Shown: positions 10,861 to 22,840, numbered from the stretch's first letter. The stretch is 64,000 nt of DNA from Annulohypoxylon bovei var. microspora (GCA_022836615.1 MU405373.1:1-64000); one strand, 5' to 3'. The notes: generated by a model not told the origin, from the letters alone. Translations and numbers: made by a program.

Positions 10861-12597
10861 GTTCGGGCTAGTTATAACATGCCGTGCAACAAAAGATGCA
10901 ACAAGGAATTTTATAGCTATGATCCAATATAACTCCCTTTTATGACGACGGATACTACGGGTTTTCATGGGTATGAATGTTGAAATGAGGGGAAATGATG
11001 TAAGTAGCCCGCTTTCTTCCCAGTTTAGGGATCGTGGTTGTCCTTGTCGTCCTTGCATATTGGAGCTTCTTATCTTGGATAAATCTATAACGTAGACGAC
11101 TGGAAGTATATCCAATGCGAATATAATCGGTATCTTTCAACCACGACTTAGTACAACTTACATCGAGCAAACCCCTGTCGACTGCTTAAGTTGATACAGC
11201 TACTCCGGCGGTGAGTTACGACTATTCGCGTAAATATATAAAAGCGTTCTCAAGCATGATTCCTTTAGAATTACCATTTTAACAAAAAGTACCGAATGAG
11301 ATTGCCGATTTAAATTAGCAATATAGATCAAATGACCTTATATTAGAATCTTGGAAAATCTTAGAATATTGGGTGGCTGGATATTCACGTTTATTAGATA
11401 TTTTGCAATAATTGTCTTAAGTTAAACCAACGCTATGAATAATATTAGGTTAGGGAGTCTGTGCAAAAAAAAAAAATTAACTACCTACCTAGGCTACCTA
11501 AGGGCGATGTTAAAGTTGAACACAATAGAAATTAGGTATGAGAGCTATTAAGTAGCCCCAGCCATACAATGTCATTGATTTAACACATCAGTACCTAGGT
11601 ACCTACCTATATATCACAGTTATAAAGGGATCATATGATAATAGGAGGTAAATTCGGCGAGTTATCATTGATCAACTCTGCTTATACGATGTAGAATTAA
11701 CCATGACTTGTAATTTTATTCGTTTTCTATTTCCAGATCCGTAATCTCAAATATCACGAACTCCCCCGAATATGCATTCGCCAGCCGCGTTGCTGAATAC
11801 AGGGAAACCTGCATGAGGACAAAACCTGTAAAATATTCTCGAATCCCATATTTTCCTTCTTTTTACTGCGACGGGACTTGAACAGTTCCCATCCAGGTGT
11901 TGATTTTCCGCGTTGTCGTAATGTATCGTCTTAGAATCGTTTGTAATATCTTCAAAATATCGAATGCTCTCTAGAAGCAGTAAGTCGAAGTATTGGTTCA
12001 GGTGTTCTTAGACCTCGAACCGCCGGTATTGATTATTGTAATAATCTATTATATCGCTTTCGGGCGACTTAAAACTTTGGTTGTTTTGAGTAATATTGTA
12101 GTCGGTTTGGTTGTTATCAACCTTCGGGTATCGTGGTTTTTGGGTTGGGGAATTTCCTATTCCATCCAACACCGAAGAACCAAGTTTTCTTCAAATCTAA
12201 CCGAGATCTTCGGGTTTATGTCTTGAACAACAGACAGAACTGAGCCCAGAGAAGCTTGGTAACAGATGATCTATAGTCCACTCCACAGTATCCTTTTGTA
12301 TAACATGTCGTCCATGTAGGGAATGTTGATAAAATCGGCATCGAAGCTACCTATTCAAGATCCGCCAATTGATGTTGTTTTATCCTCGGTTAACGAAGTC
12401 TTGAGACATTCTTGATGGGTGTAGGTCTCGTGGTATTCGATTGTATAACAAGCAGAGCTGGCATTCTTTTTAGTGTGATGTGTTATCTGGCCTATGGAAG
12501 GTTATCGTACCCATAAGGACATATAATCAAACTTCGGTTCAAAATTTGGGCAGATGGATAAGGCGAATGTTGCTGGCGAGACGAAGCGAGCGTTGGT
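10861..12597. other. Intergenic, about 1.7 kb
   Basis: This holds the distal promoter of the beta-mannosidase gene and the 3' flank of the gene at 12598. Palindromic GTACCTAGGTACCTACC words lie at 11591-11607, and an A13 run at 11465-11477. A 77-codon frame at 11993-12226 is not convincing. Nothing else is supported. Confidence 0.5.
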
Positions 12598-13287
12598 TTA
12601 AGATACCTTGGCCCAATTGTAAGAGGTGGTTTCCATGCTCTTATAGCTGGGGTCCCATCTGTTGAAGTTCTGCCATAACTTTTGTATGTTCAACTCTTTA
12701 GGCTCGAGCATTCGGACGACATTGGAATTTATCCAGCGGGTAGTGAAGCGTATATTGTTTGCCATATCGTCAAGGAGATCTTTCAGACTCTCCTGTGTCA
12801 TCCGCAGTCTTTTTGGGGCCTTGTCGAACTCCTTAAGCGTTGACGAGGGGACAACAAATGCGCTGGGAGTGTATACCCAAGAGGTCTGGGGTTTGGGGAA
12901 ACACCCTCCGTCGGCGAGTTGAAGGTGGTTTTGTTTGTAAAATGGTTTCTCCGAGCCACTAAATGCACGGAAGGCTGTGCGAGGCTTGCACTTGTGGTTA
13001 TATTGCTTCCATGGTGGAAGATAATTATTTTCATGTCCGGAGCCGTAAGCTGATACGGTGGTTATGAGGAAGTGCTTGTGATCCTTCGAGTGTTCCAGAA
13101 TGATAACTGGATGTTTTGTCGCCTTCGGATGTAGATACCGGGTCTTAATCAAGGTATCGTATTCGCCTTGTGTGAATTCTTCGACGCCTTTAAGGAAGGC
13201 GATGTCTCCATCCTGCCAGTTGAATGGCGATGTTTTTTGATGGCCGCAAGAGAATAGCGCGTAGTTTGTGTAAGGTGCCATCTTCAT
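12598..13287 (-). CDS. Unassigned fungal protein, 229 aa
   Basis: Single exon, 229 aa, starting MKMAPYTNYALFSCGHQKTS. I do not recognise a named family. The N-terminal half has alternating hydrophobic strands: GDIAFLKG near residue 27, HPVIILEH near 58, and FLITTVSAYGSG near 72. It then has a Pro/aromatic NNYLPPWKQY segment, and near residue 135 SWVYTPSAFVVP, followed by a helical, basic C-terminus. The GDI...HPVIIL...VSAY pattern vaguely recalls the small beta-barrel of PemK/MazF-like proteins, but I cannot show homology and assign no function. No signal peptide or membrane segment is present. Composition is ordinary for coding sequence: no low complexity, and more evenly spread residues than the random frames nearby. 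A TATA-like run about 200 nt upstream suits it. Confidence 0.72.
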   Translation of the reverse strand: MKMAPYTNYALFSCGHQKTSPFNWQDGDIAFLKGVEEFTQGEYDTLIKTRYLHPKATKHPVIILEHSKDHKHFLITTVSAYGSGHENNYLPPWKQYNHKCKPRTAFRAFSGSEKPFYKQNHLQLADGGCFPKPQTSWVYTPSAFVVPSSTLKEFDKAPKRLRMTQESLKDLLDDMANNIRFTTRWINSNVVRMLEPKELNIQKLWQNFNRWDPSYKSMETTSYNWAKVS

Positions 13288-14226
13288 TTTAGTTTGATGG
13301 ATGGTTTAAAGGGTTTTATTTTCGCTGCTAATAAATTGCGGGAGGTGATAATTAATAGTCGATAAATTCTGATTGTTTGAGGCGATTTTTGAAAGATTTT
13401 GAGCTAGAATTGAAGAGCGAGTAGGATTGTTGGTTAGAAAAAATGGGAAAGGAAAACAATAAGAGAAATTCATGGAGAGCATTGTTTATATATATATAGA
13501 AAAGCCACGTCTCGTGGCGTGTAGGTTAATCCGAATGAAGCCCATAGAGATATTATAAAATAATCCTGAGCATGAAATCGGGTCTCAATACAATAACTTC
13601 AAATATAAGATTTGTGAGTACTAAGTGGCTATTTTGAGTTTAAAGCAAGCTAGCCATGAGAGCATCCAAACTCAATGATCCTCTTTAGGTATAGATAATA
13701 ATAGCAGTATTGGTTTTGATTATTCATGTTCGACGAGAGTTGGCTGAGCTTGTGTTATCTTTTCAAAATTTGTGTAACTAATATACCCCTTCTTATTTTA
13801 ACAAGGTGGAATAAACACAATTACCTATAATAAGACGGGAAAATATTCGAGTTATACGAAAACACAATAAAACGCCTAACCTACCTACGTGATAGTCTTG
13901 GAATGGATGGTTAGGTTTCCAAAATTGAATGTACAATAGGATTGTCAATAAATATGTGTATTCGTGACATTGAATCGGACAACAAATATTATTTCGTACG
14001 CCATATACTCAAAACTATGATAGGCACCTGTAATATACAAGGTACCCGTTTACGTGGTTAAATATTAAAATGCGTTATGGCCTATCTATACCTTATGACA
14101 TATCTCCAAACTTTTAAATAAGAGAGGGGGGAGGATTAGGTGTAAGATGCGAAAATGGATCTGAGCAACTTAGAAGCGCGTTGAGATGAACTTTAACCCA
14201 TTTAAATTTTCATGCTTCAATAAAGT
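13288..14226. other. Intergenic between the 229-aa gene and the TIR element
   Basis: AT-rich sequence with no credible coding frame. It contains the promoter of the minus-strand gene at 12598-13287. No tRNA or clear repeat. Confidence 0.5.
13486..13498 (-). promoter_or_regulatory. TATA-like tract upstream of the 229-aa gene
   Basis: Alternating TATATATATATAAA on the minus strand about 200 nt upstream of the ATG at 13287. It is a plausible TATA element but could equally be a simple AT repeat. Confidence 0.35.
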
Positions 14227-14231
14227 TTTAG

Positions 14232-14259
14232 TATGGAGGCCTGTTCGTACAACTGTGCA
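14232..14259. repeat. Left terminal inverted repeat
   Basis: 28-bp arm, 27/28 identical to the complement of the arm at 15254-15281. The outer ten bases, TATGGAGGCC, match perfectly. Confidence 0.85.
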
Positions 14260-15000
14260 ACAAAACGTTTTGAGTTTTGGAAAATGGAAGAGGCTATGCC
14301 TAATAGGGTAAGGAGTATATGGGTATGTACTTAGAAATCAATAAAAGAGTACTTGGATTTAATTGTACGGATAAATGAATAGAGATTTGTTGATATCTTT
14401 GGTTTAAAACTCAAATAACTTTCCTTCTAATAGGTTAAATTTAAGATAAAATAGATCTTCTTATAGCTCTTAATTAGACGATTCTAAAGATATAAGTTTC
14501 AATAAGCTGCACGCTATATTTTATACGAAATAAGCTGTTGTATCGCCGCTCTCAGTGTTGTTGTTGTTGCGACCGGTTGCACGTGACCCCCCGAAACGCT
14601 TCAACTCTCAGATGGTCCATGCATATCGATAAGAACTTGAACCAATCAAAAAGCCGGCTTAGGTTTACCCGAGCTTGGTCCTTATCAAAATCTCTTATCG
14701 CGATAATCCCGGATCTCCGCCACAACGATTGATTGGGTGCATCGTTTTAAGGGTGGGTTTAAAAGGTAATTTTTTGAAAAACAAAAAGCTGGCTCTCGCG
14801 CATGGACCAGGTGGGTGGCAAAAGTGATTACTTAAGGTGCTTACTTAATTAATTCCTTTCAATTCAACACACGTAAAAAAAAAAAACCTGATTAAGCAAC
14901 CTTTGAAAAGGTGGTTAAGGCGTTAAAGAAAGGGTTACGGGTGGCTTAATGGGTAGTTAAACCAATGTTTTTTTCGTCGGATGAGAAAAAAATAAAAGTG

Positions 15001-15072
15001 GGTGATCGAGGAATCGAACCATAAACCTCCGGCTAAACTCTGGATATTATACCATCCGAACGGGTGGTCTCG
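15001..15072 (-). other. tRNA-like segment (probable pseudo-tRNA)
   Basis: The minus strand contains GGTTCGATTCC at 15020-15010, an exact RNA polymerase III B-box, with a GGATGGTATAATATCC segment about 30 nt upstream that resembles an A-box/D-arm. I tried to fold a cloverleaf: the acceptor and T stems do not pair well, so this is not called as a functional tRNA. It lies inside the inverted-repeat element, as in tRNA-derived (SINE-like) sequences. Confidence 0.4.
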
Positions 15073-15253
15073 CATTTTTATATATTTATATATATATTTA
15101 TTCGTATATACATATATCCAATAACATCTTTTCGTTACGTAAATATCCATATGTTATATAAGTATTCTTTTTTTAAATATGAAGTAGATAAATTTCGCGT
15201 GGTTAGGATACACCTTACCCTTTTAGGTAAAATTTAAAACTAAAAATTGAAAA

Positions 15254-15281
15254 TGCACAGTTGTACGAACGGGCCTCCATA
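15254..15281. repeat. Right terminal inverted repeat
   Basis: 28-bp arm matching the complement of 14232-14259 with a single A/G difference. TTTAG follows directly, as it precedes the left arm. Confidence 0.85.
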
Positions 15282-15781
15282 TTTAGGTCTGTGTACTGGA
15301 AAATCCTGGCCAATAAGCATCGAGGCGCTTGTTCAAAAGGGTAATGCGACGAGACATAACAAGGTTCTTATTGAGACATTTTTTATCAGTACCTGGGTAA
15401 TTATCGATAAGATCTATCTTATCTAACCTTAATTACTACGTGCATGCCTACATCGCAACCCCCGCCATACATTAATTCCATAGGCATCCACGAGTAGCCA
15501 TCAAAATTTCTACGCAGGACTACGTTGCCTTTCGTTTCTAATACATTTCGCTTACTCATAGAGTCCGAAAATAATACACAACTAGACGACAACCTACCTT
15601 GTCTCCTTAATAGACTCACAGTGGACTACTTGATCTTTCCGCGGAAATAATAAAGACACCGACCAGCACCCTCCCCATAGAAAGACAACCCCGCCATCCC
15701 GCCCCGTCAACCAACGTCGCGGCACCCAATCCCAATCCCTCAACCTATCTTCGCACGCGTAACCCCATCCATACACGCACC
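15282..15781. other. Promoter region of riboflavin kinase
   Basis: 500 bp with no gene of its own. The last 100 bp before the ATG is C-rich (CCCCATCCATACACGCACC), as is typical of fungal 5' leaders. Confidence 0.5.
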
Positions 15782-16459
15782 ATGGCAGACCGCCCACGGA
15801 TCCTCTACGGCGACGCAGGCCCAGAGCCGCCGTACCCGCTGCGCATGGAGGGGACCGTGATATCCGGCTTCGGCCGCGGGTCGAAGGAGCTGGGCATCCC
15901 GACCGCGAACCTGCCCGTCGACGAGGCCGCCGCGCCTTGGATCGCGACGGTGAAGTCGGGCGTGTACTTCGGCTACGCCTCGCTGGCCCTGCCCGCGGAC
16001 CACCCTGACCACGCCCTCCACCACCGGCGACACCGGGGCAACCCTCGCTTGCGCGCGGACGCACCCCCGGCTTCCGACACCCCTACCACTACCGCCGCCC
16101 CTACCCCCACGTCCGCGTCCTCGACCTCGCCCCCCGCGTCCCAATGGCAGATCTTCCCGATGGTGATGTCGATCGGGTACAACCCGTTCTACAAGAACTC
16201 GGTACGGTCGGCCGAGGTGCACGTGCTGCACAAGTTCGCGGCGGACTTCTACGACGCGCCCATGCGCCTGCTGATCCTCGGCTTCGTGCGCGAGGAGCGC
16301 GACTACCCGTCGCTGGACGCCCTGGTCGTGGACATCAACGTGGACTGCGAGGTCGCGCGGCAGAGCCTCGCGCGCCCCGCCTGGACCCCGCGCCAGGGCG
16401 TGGTGGACGGCGGCTCCGGTGGGGAATTCGACGGCGCTTGGCTTGTGCGGGAGGAGTGA
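15782..16459 (+). CDS. FMN1: Riboflavin kinase
   Basis: Intron-free, 225 aa. It phosphorylates riboflavin with ATP to give FMN, the first step of flavin cofactor synthesis. The ATP/riboflavin-binding N-terminal part reads EGTVISGFGRGSKELGIPTANLP at residues 23-45, with the family PTAN motif. It is followed by KSGVYFGYASL, then the C-terminal barrel with MSIGYNPFYKN, EVHVLHKF, FYDAPMRLLILGFVREE and the DI...D end. Between about residues 75 and 120 there is a Pro/Ala/Thr-rich, His/Arg-rich insert, a low-complexity loop of a kind common in fungal FMN1 at this place. The whole frame is very GC-rich compared with the flanks. The ATG at 15782 follows CACC and gives the expected N-terminus. Confidence 0.93.
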   Translation: MADRPRILYGDAGPEPPYPLRMEGTVISGFGRGSKELGIPTANLPVDEAAAPWIATVKSGVYFGYASLALPADHPDHALHHRRHRGNPRLRADAPPASDTPTTTAAPTPTSASSTSPPASQWQIFPMVMSIGYNPFYKNSVRSAEVHVLHKFAADFYDAPMRLLILGFVREERDYPSLDALVVDINVDCEVARQSLARPAWTPRQGVVDGGSGGEFDGAWLVREE

Positions 16460-17097
16460 GCGAGCGGGTGATCTACGTATTACATATGTATTACCTACTC
16501 TAGTCTGATCTGCTTTGCTTTGACGATGTGGCCTTAGGTACATATGTAAATGTATGTATGGATGTATCGTGTCTAGCACGGTTGGGTCGTGGGTAAGGGT
16601 AAAGTCGGGATTAGTCGGGATTTAGGAGGGGCAACGTAAGCGAAGTTACCCGAGACGGCCCGAGGCATCCAATGCGCAAACTTCCGAAGACCCGCGGGCC
16701 ACGTGGGATGCCTCAAAATGACATAGTCGCCCTACAGTTGTTCTGAGTGTGCTCATTGGTAGTTAAGCGTTCACCGCATAGAATAATAGATCTTGTCCTA
16801 ATTTTAGTTAGGTGTCATTTAGAAAAACAATGAAATCCATGGTACTCGGTCGTAGAACCGAAGCTTTACGCCCATGCTCTATCCCGTGTCTATCTACCTT
16901 ATATAAGTCCGTGAGATACATGCATGATATGACCAGCTCCCGTTAAGGGGAGAGGAGCTCCGAAATTTGAGCTCCGTCCAGAACGCCGCCCATGCTAAAA
17001 GTAGGCCCCGCGTGTACTTAGAGAATAAATAAAAATAAATGCCGAATCATGCATGCGTCTATACCGTGCACCCAACTAGATCAACAACCTATAATCC
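16460..17097. other. Intergenic between convergent genes
   Basis: 638 bp shared by the 3' ends of FMN1 (+) and the ERT1-like gene (-). A repeated GAGCTCCG word occurs at about 16954-16978. No gene seen. Confidence 0.5.
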
Positions 17098-19401
17098 CTA
17101 TACAGCCAATTGGTCCTGGTTGCGGTAGTAACATGGTAGGAACTGAAATACCATTAGCAACTCTTCAAATTGGAAGGGCAAGTTGCGTTAGAAGAGAACT
17201 CACATTCATAACAATCAACATTGGTATATCAAAAACGTCACGTTTAATGGTCCAGCAGAAAGTGCAGTCAATCTTGCCGTCCTTCTCCAGTTTGGATATC
17301 CCGTGCTCTCCATCTATCCTAGCAACCCTGTTGCTGAGGATACTATTGTTGGCCCTTCGTTCCTTGTGAGGAGACGACTCGTCACTGCTTAAACATTCGC
17401 TCATTTCCTTTGTTCGATATTTCAGTAGCCGACACTTTCTCGTCACGTGGCCACGGCTATCGTTAAATGCCAACTGGGCGAAATCCTCGTAGAATTGAAT
17501 AACACTGTCATCATCCATGAACTCGGCAATGAAAACCGGTTGCGTCTTGCCTTCCGAGGCTTTTCCTAGATCGGGTTGGACTGTTCTCAATCGCGGGGTG
17601 GCGTATTCTGGTTTGCCTGTGCTGCCGAGGCTACTTAATTCAGATTCCGACCGACCAATATTGGCGTTCATGTTGGGTTCTTTGCCTAGTAGAATGTTCT
17701 TAGTCCATCCAGTCAGCGCAACAAACTCTTTGTTGACAGCCGCTACCTCCCCTGTTCTCCGGCAGACGATAGTTGGCGCCGAGCAATGCCCCATGAAGTC
17801 CTCATATTCGAATAGCGTCCGTTGTAGACATTTTTCCATGAAGATAAGATCCTGTCTATTGAGATTACGTGTGCAGGAAATAAACGATGGTCGGATACTC
17901 GCAAGTGACTTGGCAATGCGTAAAGTTTTATTAGCAGAAAATCTCCGCTGAACAAATGCGATCAAGTTATGGAATCCAGTGAGGTATGGGTAAGGCTCAG
18001 TGACAGTATCGTAGATCGCAGACGGATCACGATGTCGTTTGCCTAGAACAGACTGAGGTCCAAACCGGCTAGTTGAGTTTGAAGACTTCGGTTTCGGCCT
18101 CGTAGGTTGCACGATTGGTTGAGAACTTGCTGGCGTGTAGGTGCTTGCTGTTGGCGACTTATCGAAGGAGTAACCGGTAGGTTGCGGACTAGACGTATTA
18201 TCTGTGCTTGGGCTAGCTAAACTATTCGGCGTGGGTCCGGCAGCCGCCACGGCGTAGGCATGGGGCAAGCCATGCTGTAAGTTACCCGGATATGCACCAC
18301 CGTTACTTGGGTCAACGCTCATAAAATTCTCAGCCATGCCGTTTTCATATACCTGATTATATTGGTTGACACCATTTCGATAGACTGGCGTGGGTCCGTA
18401 GTTGACATCTGTCCCAGGAGGCTGGACTATGGCATCTCTAGGTGGCGTCTCTGCGGCGCCAGAAGACATGTGACCAAGCATACCAAATTCGAGAGCGCCG
18501 TAGTGGCTTCCAAAATTTAGACCTTCGAGGTCAAAGTTGAATATTGCCGGGTTGCTTGGGTCAAACAAGGCAGTGGAAAAGTTGTGGTTCATCTCACTAG
18601 ACACCTGGGGAACCTGCATGGAACCCATTGGTCCTGCCCTAGACGTGTTCGGAGGCTGATATCCAGGGGTTACCGGAGACTGTTGTCCGCCAAAAGCCAT
18701 ATTCTCTGGCAAGGATGCCATCTGGCCCTGTGGATTACCACCATAGATAGAGTAGGATGAGGAGTTGGAAGCCTCCGAATAATACGGCGAGGTTTCGGAA
18801 TTCCCGTTAGAAAGGTGCCTTCCATTTGTTGATTTCGTGTGGGCTGCTGGATTATAAGTCGGCCCAAGAACGGGTCTGAGTGCTTCAGGAGGGGCATCAT
18901 GAAGATATTTAGCCTTTTTCCGTACACCGTCTTGGCAAGCATCAGCAAGGCCACGTTTGATACATCTTTGACAAGGACGTTCATCTCCTATCAAATTGTT
19001 AGCAATGCCACTTATGCTAAGTTCCAAGAGTTCTAGTGCAATTCACACTGAAACATATGAGCTAACTAGAGCTTGGCTGTGGGGTTGTTGAAACAGATGT
19101 GCTTAGATGAAAATCTCAGCACATAAACGTAAGGCTGAGACTCACCGCATGTTAGATGCGCCCTCTGGCAAGCATAACAAGCACGTCTTGCCTTCTTTCT
19201 CCTTGGGCGATGGGGGTCTTTAGGATCGTACTTCTTCTTGACCTCTCCTGGGTGATCAGCTCCAGGCTCGGGGGAAGTGTTTTGATCGGTCAATTTGATA
19301 TCTTCGTCCTTGATAGGCTGTTCCATGTCGTCGTACTCGTTCTCATTCTCGGACATGGCATCTGAGACCTCTGTCCCATTTGCCTCAACGTCTTCCGGCA
19401 T
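17098..19401 (-). CDS. ERT1: ERT1/AcuK-type Zn2Cys6 regulator of gluconeogenesis
   Basis: Model: complement(join(17098..17142, 17204..18987, 19146..19401)), 694 aa. Introns are 158 nt (GTGAGT...TGATAG), splitting the zinc cluster, and 61 nt (GTGAGT...TTTCAG), near the end. It is a nuclear binuclear zinc-cluster activator that in other fungi controls gluconeogenic genes such as PEPCK and fructose-1,6-bisphosphatase. After an acidic N-terminus, residues about 69-110 read KKARRACYACQRAHLTCG / DERPCQRCIKRGLADAC, with all six Cys, and then KKAKYLHDAPPEALRP. A long Ser/Pro/Asn-rich middle follows, then a PAS-like domain around CRRTGEVAAVNKEFVALTGW. The end CTFCWTIKRDVFDIPMLIVMN joins to a last 14-residue exon, as in orthologues. 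Function is inferred by family. Confidence 0.93.
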
Positions 19402-21079
19402 CTTGTCTTAGTTATATATAAAACAGCTTATTTTCAGCTCTCCACGCCCAACGTAGTGTGTGCTAATGCAAGTCCTGGGGTGGGTGAGTCTGGCGCAACC
19501 ACACCTCTTTGAATGATGACTGTAGCTGATCTTTCCAGATGCCTCGGGAGTATCACAGTCAACCAGGGTATCCCAATTTTTTTCCCAAGAAAATATATTC
19601 CCTATTTCAACGCACTAACACAATCTTTCCACCGCCTCTTAGCTTCGACTTTGAGCACTGACCCTTAGCTTGAATCGTGGACCAGTAACAATAGACTTGT
19701 GGCGTATGCAAACCAATAAAGTTGTCAGAGAATGTGTATATCGAAGCTGGAGAATAGCTAGCTGCTAGAGATATTGTGTGTAAGACGCGGGCTTAGGTAT
19801 TATGGCGCTGTACGCTGCCGCGGTGCGACAGCCGTGTCTAGGGGACGGTACCCCCAAGAGGCCTTGTACAAGCACGGCGCAACTCGTATTCAACGCGATG
19901 AATAAGGACGGACGCCAATGGGCTCGTTCCCCGTTACAAAGAGGCGTTCCTTGTGCAACGGGGACAAGGCTTGCTGGGTCCCGTTCGACGGGTCTATCCG
20001 TTCTGTTCGTACAGATCGCGGGGGGGTGTGTTATTTTTTTCCAACAAGAATGATAAAAGGCCGGGCAACGCGGGGGGACAGGTCTTCGCTCATGGAGTCA
20101 CGCGGCGGCGGATAAGGCACTGAGGAGTTTGGCTAGGATGATATGCGGGATGCTCGATGGTTATGCAGCTACCCGCGACGTCTGAGCCGGTTCTCATTTG
20201 GTACTGGGGCGCACAAGGTTTTGTTTTGTCGTCGGCGATTCGGATATGAAGATAGCCCTAGGGGCTTTTTTGGGAGGGAGGGGGAGTAGAAGAGATGTGG
20301 ATTGTATGTAGGTACGTATGTATGTCTAATGTATGTAATGTATTCTGAAAGTATTCTGGGTCGGCGGGTCTATGTAACTAAGGTCACGTATACGCACGTA
20401 GTTGAAGAGGCTACGGAGTAGGTTATGCGGTATGCGGTATGCGTAATTCGTTATTGTTGCGCGGCGTTTCGAGGATGATCGACTATGGCGCGGGCTATCT
20501 GGTATGGATGCATCTAGCGACCTTAAAGATGATCGTCGTGGGAGATCTGAAAGATAGAGATAGAGAGAGAGAAAGAGGATATGTGGATGAGCGAAGCTAC
20601 CTAATCGAGCCAAGCCAGGGAGGGAGAAGAAAAAAAAAAGTAGGTAGCCCTGGAGCGGAGCGAGATAAAAGCCCAAGCGCAAATATCCAAAATGACCAAA
20701 TATTGATGAAGTTGACAACAACAATAATGGAGATTGTCAGTTGACAAGTTTTACTATAAATTCTTCATGTGGGAGCGCTAATCAATTGGTGTCTAATGGT
20801 GGTGGCGCAAAAAAAAGTAAGGTTAAGAAAGATCCCCATGAAAGGATGAGGTAGTGAGAGAAGCTGATGTCGACACCAATGACACGGGCCTTCAAGCTTG
20901 GTGAGCCAGCCGACCAGCGACCAGACAGGAAAAAAGCTGGAGATTGACGATATCGGTCGGTAGAGAGGTGAACCGAGAAAAGAGGGAATCCGTTCTTTTG
21001 ATTGGTTGATGGTGTACCGCATTCTCGAATAATCGCCTTCCTTGCCTTCCTTCCTTCACCCGAATTGCGGGGTTCCATC

Positions 21080-21270
21080 AAACTCTGTTTTTATTTCTTA
21101 TGTATTTTCTTTTTCCTTGATTTTATTTTTTTCCCCTTCTCCCTTCTCCATTTTTATGCTTACCTCTTTCTCCTTTTATTTTTCATTTTTTTTGTATACA
21201 TATCTATTTGCGCATTCCTTCCATCCTTCAATTCCATTTCCAAGGTTCCCGTTTTTCTTTCATCATATTC
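21080..21270 (+). promoter_or_regulatory. Pyrimidine-rich tract, possible promoter/leader
   Basis: Almost 190 bp of T/C-dominated sequence on the plus strand, of the kind found just upstream of transcription starts in filamentous fungi. No recognisable plus-strand gene follows, so it may mark an unannotated transcript or be a simple low-complexity tract. Confidence 0.3.
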
Positions 21271-22797
21271 TTCTCGTCGCACGTGAGCATACTAAATTCC
21301 TAAGCCGAAATAGGGCTGGTGTTGCGCGTGGATTGCCTAAGAAAGCAGGACTAGAATTTATCAGGAATAGGGACGAAAGGGAGAAAGCCAAGTTGAAGCT
21401 AGACCTAAAATTGCAAGTGCTAATGCAGTTAATGCGGTTAGTAGGATCCACAAGGCCAAATCGACCAGTCAGGCACGGACCAACCAGCGCCAAGATTTGT
21501 GCCAAGGATACCGATTCGAACCACGATACAAACTCAGATTACTAACTAAAAAAACGTGAGAACCTTGCACAACATCATTTCTACCGTAAGGTAAGGTTGC
21601 TTTCTCCCATCCATCCCTCCTGCCATCATCATCATTAAGCAATTGCCAACACCAGCCTTAAGCCCCGACAGCCGACAGGGCTCTGTGCCGTTTGATCGTT
21701 TGATGCACCACTTCCCCAGACAAGCACAATGTGGTTAGCTTGGCGATCACAGTCACCAGCATATCGAACATCAATGATACGTCCGAATATCTACCTAGAT
21801 ATGCGCTCTACGTATATGTACCTATGTAATAAGCGAGGCGCCGATCATTTCGATGTTCTAATCTAGAGGTTTAATGTTGGAATTTGGAGTGGTAGGTACA
21901 ACACATCGTGCGTGTCGCACTGGCTCTCCCCCCTATTTCCCCCTCAGCTAGCCCTCAGTTATGAGAGGAGGGGGACAGTGTCAGATACGACGATACAATG
22001 TCAACGTCCTTTCCATCTATGATCAATATCAAAGTTTATAAAGGTACATATATATATACAAATTAGCAGTCGTCAGCAGGTACGAACCAACATCAAAATC
22101 GATTACCGATTACTCCATTAATAACTTGGAAGTAGGCACCTACATAGGTAGGTATGACTCCATCGATGTCTCCTCATTCCTATTCATATCTGTAGCCAGC
22201 CTTTTAATTCACCGCCCTCGTTTTTTCTACATGTACACACTTCATCACGGACCAAACTCCGTACATTCATTTCTTCCAATTCTAGTAGGTTACTACGCCG
22301 GTCATCTCAAATACAGAACACGTATACACACTCCTTTAAAAAGAGAAGATGAAAATTTACACGGGGCCACTACGGATGGACCATCGATATGTGCGTATAT
22401 CCAATAACAATAACAACGACACCCCCAAATTAACCCCCCGTCAAAACGAATGGCGCTCTATACGTGCATAGCATGGCTGAATATATCAGCGCAAGCGAGG
22501 CGATCTCTCGTCGAATCATGGTCCACGTATCCGTTGTGCCGAGCCTAACTGAGAAGGAAGATGCAAGATGCAATGCCGAGTAGTTGACCCCATCGTGGGT
22601 CAAACTACATGCGGCATGCAGTCAAAATTGTATGGGTCCAATCAACGTCCGATGGACCAGTTAAGATCCAGTCAGTGATCAGCCAAGAACCAGTCGAAGC
22701 TTCTATTGACGCGTCACTTAAGTACTGGCGTACTGGAGTACTACGTACTGAAATCGAAATCGAGGGATGATGATGATGAACTGTTACCACTACTACC

Positions 22798-22840
22798 TAC
22801 ATACAATATACAACATACAACATACAGCATACAACATACA
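22798..22840. repeat. Short CATACAA-type tandem repeat
   Basis: Five to six imperfect 7-8-bp units (ATACAAC/ATACAGC) in a row. It is a minor microsatellite with no coding association. Confidence 0.7.

Larger units (their letters stand above)
14232..15281. mobile_element. 1,050-bp terminal-inverted-repeat element
   Basis: The left end 14232-14259 (TATGGAGGCCTGTTCGTACA..., 28 bp) is the reverse complement of the right end 15254-15281 with one mismatch. TTTAG flanks both ends (14227-14231 and 15282-15286), consistent with a 5-bp target duplication. A TA duplication with slightly shorter repeats is also possible, because both ends start with TA. No intact transposase is present: the longest internal frame is 64 codons (14538-14732). 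This suggests a non-autonomous DNA transposon mobilised in trans. Inside are A-runs, G/T-rich GGTTAA-type words near 14900-14960, and a tRNA-like segment near 15001-15072. The superfamily is undetermined. Confidence 0.78.

Noticed and set aside
10756..11115. Longer N-terminus of the beta-mannosidase
   Set aside because: The frame is open, but the signal peptide at 10755 would become internal, and a TATA box lies inside this stretch.
14538..14732. Transposase of the TIR element
   Set aside because: The 64-codon frame has no DDE or helix-turn-helix motif I can recognise, so the element is treated as non-autonomous.
21042..21545. 167-codon plus-strand frame
   Set aside because: Its first half is a translation of a pyrimidine-rich tract (Phe/Ser/Leu only). 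The second half has no recognisable motif.
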